A stretch of 64,000 bases of DNA from Congeria kusceri (lineage: Eukaryota > Mollusca > Bivalvia > Myida > Dreissenidae), in assembly GCA_027627225.1 (NCBI GenBank), contig CM051029.1, forward strand, positions 28,187,048-28,251,047. Direction: 5' to 3'. Shown piece by piece: positions 23,991 through 36,600 of this stretch. Within the stretch, counting starts at the first letter, position 1. Every line of letters begins with the position of its first letter. A model generated the notes under the pieces. That model saw only the letters and a program-made list of their open reading frames with translations. It was not told where the DNA came from and made no database searches. A program made the position numbers and the translations under genes.

Positions 23991-25376
23991 ATTTCGGTCA
24001 AAGTGTGATACACTTATTACTTGATGAAGAAATAAATATATTTATCTCAAGTATTACTTAAATCTAATTCCCACATATAATTATGAGAAACCCTTTTGTT
24101 CGAGATCAACGTCAATTTAGCAAAAATACAACTTTTAAAATACAACATATTTTAATAGCACACTTCAAAATTCGTTCGACGCGTGTATTCTGGACCAACA
24201 CGTGATTAGATTACTAATTTCATAAATGTGACAAAAACATTACGTTCTAAATTCGGAAACATTATTCTATTGAATAAAAAAAAATGCTCATTCTCCCTTT
24301 GCAAAAGAAACTACTAATGTTCACAATTCAGCCATTATTTTTCACCAGCGTACTGACTCATCTTTTGATACTTTCCACGCCGTAAAATGGATTACATTTT
24401 GTTTTCAGTAAATATATTTCATATAATGAATACCACATGGCGTGTACTTTCTTATCAAAGTCGGTTATCACAAATATCTACTTTTTTTATTATATTTTAC
24501 CTCATACACAATACACCAACTTTTGACAACCGATTTAACCGTTTTGTATGATTATAAACGCGCTTATTTGCACACGTTAACTATTAAGTAACATATCTAA
24601 ACATTCTAATTGTACTTTCCACCAGTGTTTAGCTGGCCTGCACAGTGTTTGAGCCTATTGAATAACTTCAAGCGTTTCGTTTTCAAACCGGAAATAGTAT
24701 TCAAACACGTTTCAATAAGCGTTTGGGAGATTTATTTGCTTAATAAACGTTCTCTTGAACGGAAAAGAACGGATCTCGTAGGATAGATTGAAATCCACTG
24801 TTTAATCATTTTATTTCACTTGGGTTACCTTTTGCTTTCACGTTGGATCGAATGAGGCGTGAAATAAATTATTGTTTCAGGTTACCCGACCTACCCTAAA
24901 AATGCCCCGACCATAGAACATTTTATTGTAATTGTCAGATGTTTTTGTTTTTTGTTTTATTTACTTTGTTCCACTAATTATATGTTTTTTGAATAAATAA
25001 GTGTTTTCTTTTGATAACATCCACTTATAAACAATGTATAAGGATATTCATGATTTGTTGGGAATATTTATTAAGTTTTAGAATCTTAAAGTTGACCATT
25101 TACCAAAAAAATTAAAATAATAAAAAATCTCTACCTACTTACCCTGTTAAATTTTTTTTTTTTTTGGGGGGGGGGGGGGGGGCCATGTAACCTGAAACAA
25201 ACATTTTTTTACGCCTGACAGTGAACTGTGGGTTGATAATAATACTAAAACGCCGATTTATTGAAAACGGAAAAAGTTTCACTTGCATTAGCATCTGCAC
25301 TAAAACACAATTTTGAGTTTAAAGACAAATATTTCACCATAAAATCTAATAGTGTAATTTATCATTAGAGTCAGAT
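23991..25376. other. Intergenic upstream of the CARD gene
   Basis: No exon was recognised. A T-run followed by a run of about 17 G sits at 25152-25182. The CARD gene promoter and any 5' UTR exon must lie here; ATTATCATTAG just before the ATG could also be an acceptor. Confidence 0.45.
25152..25182. repeat. Homopolymer T/G run
   Basis: About 14 T followed directly by about 17 G. A similar G-run lies at about 62167-62188. Length may be unreliable in sequencing. Confidence 0.85.
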
Positions 25377-25514
25377 ATGGAAACAGACGTCGTGACGTCA
25401 ATACTTAACAAGAAGGAGGATTTCATCCGACGTCATTTAGTTCTGTCGTCATCAGTTATTGACGCCTTAAAACAAAATGGCGTAATAGGGCAGTTTACTC
25501 ACTCGCAGATGAAG
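25377..25514 (+). CDS. CARD gene exon 1
   Basis: ATG at 25377 and donor ATGAAG|GTATGC at 25515. It encodes 46 residues, the first helices of the CARD. The donor and following ~230 bp are duplicated in the intron. Confidence 0.8.
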
Positions 25515-26970
25515 GTATGCTATTAAACTTTTTGAACGCATTAACGTACTGAATTATAATTAAATAATAATTGGTTAACAGTCTGTTTAATTAAATGTAT
25601 GCCATGATTTTATTTCATTTATTCATTAATTGATTCATTTATTATTCATTCATTCATTCATTCAGAGATCGATCGATCGACAAAGAAAAATGTTTTATCA
25701 AAGGAAAATGAGAATTTCAAACAATAACGTAAAAAGTTACAGTTTATGAAGGTATGCTATTAAACTTTTTGAACGCGTTAACGTAATGAATTATAATTAA
25801 ATAATTATTGGTTAACAGTCTGTTTAATTAAATGTATGGATTGATTTTATTTTATTTATTCATTAATTGATTCATTCATTATTCATTCATTCATTAATTT
25901 AGACATCGATCGATCGACAAAGAAATTTGTTTTATCAAAGGAAAATGAGAATTTCAAACAATAACGTAAAAAGTTACATTCTATGTTCATTACCGGCTTC
26001 GATAATTTTTGTTTCATTAAGAAACCCTTTTGGCCAAATTTACATTTTCTAAAACGAGATCAAATTGTCATTTGCCTCATAGTAGAACAGAAACACGCGG
26101 ACTGAACATAGTCTAGATTCCTTTAAGATTTCTTGAAATATGTAAATATTAGTTGTTGGGTTTAATGCCTATGGTTGAGCATCTAACAACATATAAGTTT
26201 TGACCGTAGTTGTAACATAACGATATACCCCGTTTTGATTCCAGGCAAATGCAACCAACTCAGAGAAGCAGATGTCTCTTCTTCTTGTCTGCCTCAAGGC
26301 GCGTGGCGTCGCCGCCTTGCAGGGATTTCTGAAAGTTCTGCGCGCCACGTTTCACGGTTGGATAGCAGACGACATTTTAGACGCGCAAATCGACAAAGCC
26401 GGTTCTTTAGCCTCCGTCGAGAAAATTTCGGTCCGCGACAAAATCAGATACCTGAACGCAGTCGACATTAAGCCTCCGCCACCCGAACCGGAAGCGTTTC
26501 CGGTGACGCGTTTACACGCTTCGACCGAATATTCGCATCGGCATCAACCACGGCAGACGTTGTATCACCACCACAGAAACGGATGCGAGTGCCTCTCGGC
26601 AGAGGGCAACTCGAGGTACCGGAAAGACCAATCACGTGACGGCGGACGGTGTTCACCAATTACACAAATCCCCGAGAATCTTCGTTATCTGCAGAAGTCG
26701 TTCGAAAACGAGGCGGCGGCGACGCGCAAATCGCTGTCAATATTGAAACAAGAGGAAGTGACGATCAAGGCGCTCCTCCAGCAGAACCTGCGCGAGCAAC
26801 AGGAAGCGCTTATGAAGCAGGAGGCCCTGACGCAGATCAAGTCGCAGATTAAACAGATCAGTACTTCGGCCGCTTCCTTGTTGAAACAGGATCCAGACGA
26901 CCAAGTCTCCAGACGAAGGCTAAGCCTGCTTCAGAGGGTGCCGTGGGACGTCAAAGACAAATCTGACTAA
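25377..26970 (+). CDS. CARD-domain protein with C-terminal coiled coil
   Basis: A predicted cytoplasmic adaptor of 287 residues in two exons (25377-25514 and 26245-26970), joined in phase 0. Residues ~1-95 read as a caspase recruitment domain: NKKEDFIRRHLVLSSSVIDA, LKQNGVIGQFTHSQM, QMSLLLVCLKARGVAALQGF and LKVLRATFHGWIADDIL give the amphipathic helices and the usual LL..L...G...F..FL pattern. CARDs form homotypic complexes in apoptosis and innate immunity. A Pro-, His- and Arg-rich middle follows (~125-185). Residues ~190-265 are a Gln/Glu/Lys-rich coiled coil (LREQQEALMKQEALTQ). No caspase, kinase, NACHT or RING domain is visible. I do not recognise a vertebrate orthologue; BCL10/CARD9-like adaptors have a similar layout, but I claim no orthology. 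Confidence 0.75.
25509..25982. repeat. Tandem duplication that includes the exon 1 donor
   Basis: Two ~237-bp copies (from 25511 and from 25748) share GAAGGTATGCTATTAAACTT, AACGTAATGAATTATAAT and GATCGATCGACAAAG. The second copy repeats the last six exonic bases and the 5' splice site exactly, so there are two donors with the same core. Confidence 0.9.
26245..26970 (+). CDS. CARD gene exon 2
   Basis: Acceptor GATTCCAG at 26244, stop TAA at 26968-26970. It encodes 241 residues: the rest of the CARD, the Pro/His-rich linker and the coiled coil. Strong GC-rich codon use sets it apart from the flanks. Confidence 0.9.
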   Translation, partial: ANATNSEKQMSLLLVCLKARGVAALQGFLKVLRATFHGWIADDILDAQIDKAGSLASVEKISVRDKIRYLNAVDIKPPPPEPEAFPVTRLHASTEYSHRHQPRQTLYHHHRNGCECLSAEGNSRYRKDQSRDGGRCSPITQIPENLRYLQKSFENEAAATRKSLSILKQEEVTIKALLQQNLREQQEALMKQEALTQIKSQIKQISTSAASLLKQDPDDQVSRRRLSLLQRVPWDVKDKSD

Positions 26971-27331
26971 AGTGCACGACCTTCCTTATACAAGATCTGC
27001 GTCCATGTTCACCAACCTCCGATTGTAACTGTTATGTTCTAAAGGTTCTAAATTTGAATCTTCCATGGTATTTTTCCACTCTAATTGAGACATTCGTTAT
27101 TTAGAACGATTTGTTAATGACATAAGCAATATTGGTACTTGCATATTTGCCAACGTAAACGTATTTTCATTGAGTCTAACTATGTGCTTTATTCTTAAGT
27201 CTAAGAATGGGTTGGTGTCGAATACGCACCAAGAAGACGACTTGTATAGTGTTCTGTTCTTGAATTGCGATATACATGTAATAGGAAACGTTTTGACCCT
27301 TCTAAATACATTTTACTGCTCAATAAGGTTG

Positions 27332-27337
27332 AATAAA
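27332..27337 (+). promoter_or_regulatory. Poly(A) signal of the CARD gene
   Basis: AATAAA in GTTGAATAAATTGTAAATG, 362 bp after the stop. Confidence 0.6.
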
Positions 27338-27415
27338 TTGTAAATGTGTTGTTTGATTCCAATGAATTTAAAGGTTTATAATAACGTAACAAATTTGATG
27401 TAGAGCATACAATAT

Positions 27416-27421
27416 TTTATT
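27416..27421 (-). promoter_or_regulatory. Poly(A) signal of the VWD/EGF gene
   Basis: On the minus strand GGAATAAAATATTG lies about 50 nt past the stop codon. It faces the CARD poly(A) signal 80 bp away. A second minus-strand AATAAA at 27188-27193 would give a transcript antisense to the CARD 3' UTR. Confidence 0.6.
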
Positions 27422-27471
27422 CCAACCAGTCTAATGGGTGTAATAACCGGATTGGCCGGCAAGAAACCAGT

Positions 27472-27659
27472 CTAATTGCGGGGCTCACATATCGTTGGAT
27501 CTACGCAGTCGAAGCAGGAGTGTTTGTTTTCGCGCGCGCACGGACAGCCGAAATTCTGACAGCACGCGCAGTCGGTGCTCGTCGGCTCGAAGTAACAGTA
27601 GCAACCGACGCCGACGGCGGTGTAGTTGTTGAGGTTCATTGGTCCCGGGGTCGGCAGGT
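27472..27659 (-). CDS. VWD/EGF gene exon 21 (last)
   Basis: Acceptor CTATCTAAG, stop TAG at 27472. It is Cys-rich: VGCYCYFEPTSTDCACC, NFGCPCARENKHSCFDC, ending CEPRN. The first two bases complete an Asp codon from exon 20. Confidence 0.88.
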
Positions 27660-30600
27660 CTTAGATAGAAAAATATAAAGTCAAATTTGTCAACTTTGCA
27701 TTTTTGGTAATACTTTCTGTATTTTGGGGATAAGTTTAAGTTGGTGTAGCACGATACTGTCGGTAGCCTGTGGCTTATGGGGATCGATTTGAGTCTGTTT
27801 CCTGGGTAGTACCAGTATTTCGCGTATTTTAGTGCTCAAAGAATAGTGTCGAAATCTCACGATCCTCTGATTGCAATGAGGATACCATATCCATTACACC
27901 CCATTGAAGTAATTACTAGTGTAACGTTGCAGTAAAATGAAACCAACTTTTTCAAAATCTGGAAGCTACTGTTATGTGACGTTACGTATATTATATTCCA
28001 GAAAGTGTCATAAAGCGTTGGTTTTGATAGGGCATGTATCAGTCTTATCCATATTTATAAATGTAGTTAGTGGACATTTTTCGTGATCTACGAGGATGAC
28101 GAGGATGCTGATGTTTATTATTATTATTATCACTATTATTTTGATGATGATAATGAAGATGATGATGATAATGATGATGATGATGATAATAATGAAGAAA
28201 AAGATGATGATGGCGAAGATGATGATGTGATAATTGTTTATGATTTTAAGATATGATGATGATGATGATGATGATGATGTTGTTGATGATGATGATGATA
28301 CTGATGATGTTGATGATGATAACGACGACGACGATGATGATGATGATAATAATGATTAAGAAGATGATTACGAAGGTATACTGCTGATGAAGGAAATGAT
28401 GATTTTTTTACCAATTTACCTGTAACGTGGTTCACTCCAGCGTTCTGGGTCCACACAGTGTTGTTGATCTTGGGCTGACAAGTGCCCTGGTTATCCTGAC
28501 CATCAACCTCTCCCGCCACGTGGCAAATGTTGTCTATCATACACGTGTCATCCTGAGATGTTGCAGTTTGTTTTTATGTGCAAAGCATAATTGTGTTATA
28601 AGGTCGACTAATTTACTAAGTCCGATATAGTACGTATGTTATGAAGTCCACAAATTTACTAAGTCCGATATAGTACGTATGTTATGAAGTCCACTAATTT
28701 ACTAAGTCCGATATAGTACGTATGTTATGAAGTCCACTAATTTGCTACAGAGCCAATAATGTATGGTTTTTAATTATATATTAGTAGCTGCATGTTTAAG
28801 ATTTGCATTTATACTGAAAGATGTTGGCATATCGCCTATGTGAGAAGCAAGTGTACAAATCCGACTTCTAGTCCAGGTATTTATTTTACACATATATTGT
28901 ACATTTATCACCCAAAAATACCTTTTGACAAGAGTATTTTTTTTCATTTCTTTTCTTATTAATGTTGATTGATAATAAATAATACTACTGCGGATCTACA
29001 ATTGCAGGTAAATACAAAAAAAAGTTGCGAAAAAATAATTATAGTGGGTAGTCACCTCGATGCGACATTTCTCCGGGCTGTCACACGCCATACAGGCCGG
29101 GTTGAACACCTGGTACGCCACCTCGGAACTGGAAGTATGGCCACCGTTGTTGGTCAGCGACAGCATGTATCCGGTCAGTGCCTGTCCGGTAACTGTACGG
29201 AAAGCGGAATGTGTAAGAAATAATTTTCTATTTATCGTTGTTTATCGCCCAATAAACAACAATTTGGACTTCAAATGCGTAGGCCGATAAATAACGATAA
29301 TGCGAAAATTATTTTGATTCTAACATGATCTGACATCTACTTTTGCAATTGTAATAAGAAGTACATTTTATGATGCTCTGCTCACATTCCGGACTACTTT
29401 TTAAGTTGTTTATTGGGTAGTTTAGCAACGATTATTTTGTTCTTTGTCTGTAGACAACTTAGCGAGTATCATCTTAGAATTTGATTTACACATGATATTA
29501 CCCTTCAAACTCGTACTAAAATAACGAAATCAATGTGATCTAATTAGCAAACAGAGTATTATAAGTAAGTGTCCAAAGACATATAATACACAACTATAAC
29601 TTTGAACTAGTTAAAACACATAGCGGTAGCACCAGTTGCATACAGAAAACAAACAAACGTTCCTGAGACACCCCTTTTTGTTTACATTTTGCATTTTACT
29701 TAGTACTTAATAGCTTTTACTATATTTAACTTCAATCCTTTTTTACTATATTTAAATTCAATCTTTAAGTTTTACTTCATACCCGGTGTACTTAATGACT
29801 ATAGTTTTTACTATATTTAACTTCAATCTTTAAGTTTGACTTCATACTGGGTGTCCTAAATCACCATAACTTTGTAAGTACTTTTAGTATTTGTACGCAC
29901 TAATTTCGTATTTCTATCATAATTTTGAAAGTTACTGTCCCCATCAGTCAAAATCGCACAAGGCATTATCCGACTATCAATTAGCTGGTGTGAGAATAAT
30001 TCTACACTAAAGATTCATTGAGCGCCAATTCAGAGTCTAATATTTACAGAATCATTTAGGCAAGTGACACATTAAGTGTATTAAGATGCCAAATACGTAA
30101 TTACCTACGGAATCTTTCCACCAAGTGACACATCACGTGCATTATGATGCCAATACTTACAGAATCCTTTCGGCAAGTGACACATCACGTGCATTAAGAG
30201 GCCAATACTTATGGAATCCTTTCGGCAAGTGACACATCACCAGTAATAAGAGGCCAATACTTACGGAATTCTTTCCGCAAGTGACACATCACCTGTGTTA
30301 AGAGGCCAATACTTACGGAATCCTTTTGGCAAGTGACACATCACCTGAATTAAGAGGCCAATACTTACGGAATTCTTTCGGGATTCGACACATCACCTGT
30401 ATTAAGAGACCAATACTTACGGAATCATTTCGGCAAGTGACACATCATCTGTATTAAGTGGCCAATACTTACGGAATCCTTTCCGCAAGTGACACATCAC
30501 GAGTATTAAGAGACAAACACTTACAGATTCCTTGCGGCAAGTGACACATCACGTGGTAGACGGACAGGAAGTCGGCAGGGTACTGGATGGTCTCCGTCTC

Positions 30601-33600
30601 AAAGGTTCTGTGTCCAGAGGCGTCCATCTAAATGATAATTATCAAAACTAGAAAGCACTCAGAGAGCGCAGAACTCCTTAGACATTTTCTGTACTCATAC
30701 GGCGATCTATGTAAGCATCCTTTGCCACAGTCTATATTATTTTTTATTTCATAATTAGGAGATACTAAGTCCTGATTAGGAGATACTAAGTCCTTATTTG
30801 GAAATATTAAGTCCTAATTAGTAGTTAGTATCTCCTAATAATTAATCTCGTAATTAGGACTTAACTTATCTACAAATTAGGAGATACTTTCGCCTAATGC
30901 TCCTAATTATGACTTAGTATCTCCTAATTAGGACTTACTAACTCCTAATTAGAAATTAGTATCTCCTCATTAGAAGATAATGGAATACAAAAATAATATA
31001 GACTGTGGAACTAGGACGCTTCCATAGAAAATTGCATGCAAAAATAATATTTTTGGCAAACTGATAAGCAGGCAAACCAACGCCCGTTATAACTAAATCT
31101 CCTTGGAGGACATACTTAACTTAATGATGCTGCATTTTCGTGAATTGCATAAACGCTGTATATTTAAACACAAGATATAACGCATTTCAATAACACGTTC
31201 AGTCGATGAAATTGTGTATTAGTATTTGTATCTACGAAAGGCTTACTGGTATTTTCCTTTTTTTCCCCTCATTAATTGGCGACTGACAATACATTAATGT
31301 CATCTATCGACTCGTCGTAAATACGCGCACTGGAAAAATAATTTTGAAACTATAACTCGCCTGAAATGCATTTTTCAGCGGGAGTTTTGCTTAAGGTTTC
31401 TCCGATTTTTAATAGAAATATAACTGTATCACGTGTGATGCACCTATCAATATTTTTTGCCGGGGGGGGGGGAGGGGGGGGGGAGAAGCGGCGGGCAGAC
31501 CCAGGGGGAATTTGAAATATTTATTTTTTCGGGTCTTATTCCCCACCCTAGATTCAAGCATATTTGTCTAAATTCCATCAGTGGGAGATGCTATATGTCT
31601 ATCAAAAGGCCCGGGGTCCTGTATTACCGGGATCTAAAATCCGACCAAAGTCTATTACTCCGGGATCCGGAATCATTCGGAATGTTAAATTCCCGCCTGT
31701 CGGGAATCGCTTTCAGTCTAAAGTCCCGTTTATGCCCACCGCTCCCACCCCCCTGAGGGAACACATTGATAGGTGCATAACGAGTGACGGTGGCATAGAG
31801 GTGACATGAGTGTGTTTTTTTTAATTTGTGGCCACGACATAATATCTTGTGGTCAAATATAGTTATATAAAACACACATATGTCTCCTCTGTGAGACCGT
31901 AGTGCGCAAATTCTTTAAACTATTCATAAAACAGTCGATCCCTAGTACCCCCGTACTTTAGTAATGCACCTATCAATATTTTGCCCCCCCCCCCTAGAGG
32001 GGGGGGGAGCGGCGGGCTGACCAAGTGGAATTTGACTAATTTTGGGGGAAGATATTGAAAGGTGCATAATAGGCGGGGCTGTGTTTTAATGTTCCTTGAA
32101 ATGTCTCTTATATGACAGATACAAAGTCTTACAGTAAATCCTCGGACACTGCACGCCGTCTCGCCGGGCTTCATGTTGCTGCCAATCAGCACGGGCCGGA
32201 AACATTCGGCGTCGGCGTCGGAAGCTGCTTTGCAGACAGGACCGCTAAAGGAGACAGTTGTTCAATATGAACGTACATGTTGCGTCCCATGTATATCGTC
32301 CCTTGGGAGCCGGAAGATGCTATCATCCTTCTTTGCAATATGCTCGTAGCATCCTCTGGCTTTCAATGTACGATAACACACTGTAAAATCTAATATTTCA
32401 ATGGTTCAAATTTGGTGGAGTGGCGTTTACTACTTACTATTATAACATAATACTCGCTGATTTTTCCATAGACAAAGACATAAATCGTTATTAAACTACC
32501 CGTGCTAACGCCCTTGTGGTTTAACTCATATGCGTATGAACTCCAAATCGTTGTTTATTGGCCGATAAACAACGATAAATCGAAACTTATTTCTTAATTA
32601 ATATATATGATAGCTTATCATTGATAAGTAATAGTAATAGTTGTAGCACACCTTGACCGAAATATGTTAGTTATTTAACCAGTCCGCAGAGCGAGATTAA
32701 ATAATTAACACATCAACACATTGAAGTCAAATGGTGCTATATATAGAATAACAGGTTACTGCCTGGTCTTGTGTAATATATCAGGTGAGGCTTAGAATAA
32801 AATAACGGCCGTTATTTTATTAGTGCCGAACCTGATATATTACACAAGACCAGGCAGTAACCTGTTTTTCAATTTATCATACCACATTTTTCTCAAAATT
32901 ACATCAAACGAGCTTATTTTTCTATATTTAAAAACTAAGAGCAGCGCTGATTTTGCTGAACCGGCTTTTACACGTTCACGTACATTTCGAAAAGTTGACT
33001 AGATAATGCCTTATTAACATTTCGTAATGATAAATGAGCAGTTTTCACAACGAATACATAGATTACACGCATGTTTATTCATATACTATTTTTAATGCAA
33101 ACTGAAATGGATTGCAACGATCAATTTCATCGGAGATCACACATCGCCGAATTGTTGAAGACGCCATTTTGGAGTTTTGTACTGAAAACGACATTTTCAA
33201 GAATGTGTCAATGTTGACAATAGTGTGATCAATTTTCGGTAAAAAGTATTTTGTTTCAACATAAACTGATGCTGTGTAGTGATTATTAGTGCATTTATTT
33301 TAGATGTAGTGAAATACTTATGGATGGATGATTTATTGTTCAATTGATGACGTCATATCACAACCAAACTGCGGGTTTATGTTAATATTTAAAAATAACG
33401 TTTTTGTTATTTATGACGATTAAACATAATAAACTATATACGTTCTTGGTATCAAATAGTTTGTTTTGTTGAAACTGATTCAGTTGTACCGAAAATGTTG
33501 ACTTAGGAGTTGATTTCGAGTAATATGACGTACCTCCAAACATTGACTGAAATAAACGCTACTGACCTGATATAAAAAATATATCAGGCACCTTTGTATC

Positions 33601-36600
33601 TTGCTGATATCAGCATAGTGGTATGATAGAAGTGTTTTATACCATAGTCACCAATCACATCGCAACTTTCTTCGATGCCGATCCCAATAGGCAGTCTCTA
33701 GACGTCACGTGATGTCTGACATGCTTGGCATACTTGTCATTTCCAAATTTAGCGCCGTCGCAATGTGTCCACTCAGTGCAATCGTTCAGTGCAATAAGTA
33801 GCGTGCGTATAAATTACCACTAAATTTCAATATACTGCACGCTACCTACTGCACGATAAGCTTGCATATAAGGCTCCACCCACCAGTTACCGTTCTGATA
33901 TCACAGTTATTGAATACCGAAAAACAAATAAAACTGTCGGAAATATGATAGAATACCAGACACTTCTATAAGCATAATTTAGTTAACATGATCATACGCC
34001 ATTATGGCATGTTAAATCGAAACAAAAATACTAAGTGAATGTCATATTTTATAAACAGGTTTCGAAGCAAAAATCGATTTTCCAGAATATATCGGAACAT
34101 TTATGAACAAACACAGCAAACGTTTTAATCGACTCGATACAAAAGGACACTAGCAAGAAATCCTCTTCACTGATACTGACCCGGAAATTCCTGTGAAACC
34201 TGGGGGACTTCTCGTATCAACCGAACAGTCCTCTTCCTCAAATCCTTGCGCGCATGCGCACCGACCTTCCATGCAATTTCCGTTTCCGGAACAGTCACGT
34301 GGGCATGGCTTGTACTGCGGAGGCGGGGAGTATGTTCCGTTGTTGTAGTAGGAGCCGTTGGTCATGTGACTAAACTGACAGCCCTCCAGCATGACATTCA
34401 GCGAGGAGAGGGCCATTTCCGGTTGCCCAGTCAACTGAAAAGGCACGGCGCGTTACTCCATTGGTGAATCACTTTTTGTCATAAATGACCCATTATTTAT
34501 GTAATATACATAACTTTATATGTTGTTACTTACTTAGAATGTCACCTCCATTTTGATTGGCCGTTCGCATGTACGTTACATCATTGTAACATGCGAATAA
34601 TAGATATCCATAAATGGCAACGCTTACTAACGCTTCTGAAAAGGCGGAGTAGCAAAATAGCCAACCAAATGCCTGAAATAGCGTCCAATAAGAACATGCT
34701 CATTATTTTAGTGTTTCATTAATGTGTGCAGTCCAGCTTTTCATTGGGCCAACATGAAGATTATATTATGAATAACGATTATTCTTTTCAATGTGTAAAT
34801 TTAAATGAAATTTTTTACATGATGCTGGGAAGGGTAAATGATCAGAAATTAGCGATGCACTTAATTCTAATAATTTGTATGTATTAAATATGCACATTTG
34901 CGATACATTTTTTGACTTATTATTTATAAATTCTCAAAGCACTATACAAATGAATACAGTGTTTTAAACGGAAGAAAGGCAGTATGAGCATTCTGAAACT
35001 GCCCATTGCGCCTTAACAAAAACTAAAGTGAGAACTATAACTTCCGGTTATATTTTCAGCACGATGGAATGGCTCAGCCGATCGTTGAATTAGGCACAAT
35101 ATCGTTACAACTAACAAAATAAAATGTTATTAGAGAACACCTTAAAACGCACAACTTAATAGGTTCGTAAATGCTCGTCATTTTACAGGATAGTTCCGGA
35201 AGTAGCGAATATCGAAGCCCTACCTCCACATCCGTCACACACATGTCCATTAGGTCCTGAATTCCGAACTGGTATCGCTCATGAATGCACGTGCGCGCCG
35301 ATTCGAACCAGTTCAGTTTGTCGTAGCAGATCCGACTTGCGTCCGGCTTTGACTGGAATGGAACGGGTTCAGTGGAACCATTCCTTTGAGCTGAAAATAC
35401 ATGTATAACCGGAAGTTATTGTTTGGGCTTAACGTTTTGTTTTCTTGAATAAGTATACACATTTTAGATGTATTACTGGTAATTGCACGAACTATTATGC
35501 CTAGGAATGAAAAGGAATACCGAATTCGGTATCCGAATATTCGTATGCAGCATCGTGTATGCAGCAATTTTTTTCCATTCTATTGTTTTATTTAAACTGA
35601 GTTTGACACTTCAGTAGAGTAAAAACGAGTAACATTATAATACACAATAAAATAGTATTTAATATTTGTGAAATGGATATGTGGTCCGCCTTGCGGTTGG
35701 GAGGTCCTGAGTTCTATCCCCACTCGGGTAGCGTTTGAATGATCTTTTTCAAGTACTTCTGCGCCATGTACTGGTTATACCCAGAAAAGGGATTCGAAAG
35801 TATTTAAATAAGCCCCTGGATTTCGACACAATCGAGCTAAAAATTGGTTCAAACTTATATCTATCTGGCTAAGGAAATGACACATTCAAGTTTCCACGTT
35901 CAAAGAGGCATTGCAACAATATAGGTGAAGATCAACTTACGAAGTGGAAACACGTAGGGTTTCGGTGTGGCCAGTGTTATGAACATTGCCATCGTTGTCG
36001 TTGAAGGCGGTGGGGTGGTGGTATGTTTAGTGCTAACCACTCCTACAGTCGCTGCATGTGTTGGATTTGGTCTTGCTGTTGGCGCTGATGGTGCTGTTGT
36101 TGGCGCTTGCGTTGTTGCTGGCGATGGGTTTGACCGTCGGATTTCCACGCATCCTGGGCAGAGTTCCTACAATACCAAGTATCGACGTTTAGTATGACTT
36201 TGTAATGTGCGTATGGCTGTCTATTTTATGCCCGTCCATCTGTCTCTCTGTCCGTCCATCTGTCTGTTTCTCGGGGTGTCTGTCTATTCTGTCTGTCTGT
36301 CCGTCCCTTCTGTCTGTCTGTTTGTCCGTTCTGTCTGTCATTCCGGCCGGCCGGCTGTCTGTCTATCATTCACTCTCTGTATCCATATGTTTGTTTATCT
36401 CTCCGTCTGCCGCCTGTCTGTCTTTCTATCTGTTTATCCGACTGTACTCTTAATCTACTCACCTTGGTGTACGGCATTGAGAGCGTGGTAAACTAGCAAG
36501 ATTTCATGCTGTCGTTTCCTATATATAATAATGGGTGCGATCTCAAAGACGAAGGGGATCTTTGCTGCACATCTACTCACATTGGTGTGCGGTATCGAGG

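Noticed and set aside
35967..36197. Plus-strand hydrophobic open frame
   Set aside because: Antisense of the Thr/Pro linker exon 14; Val/Gly-rich composition is the complement of Thr/Pro codons.
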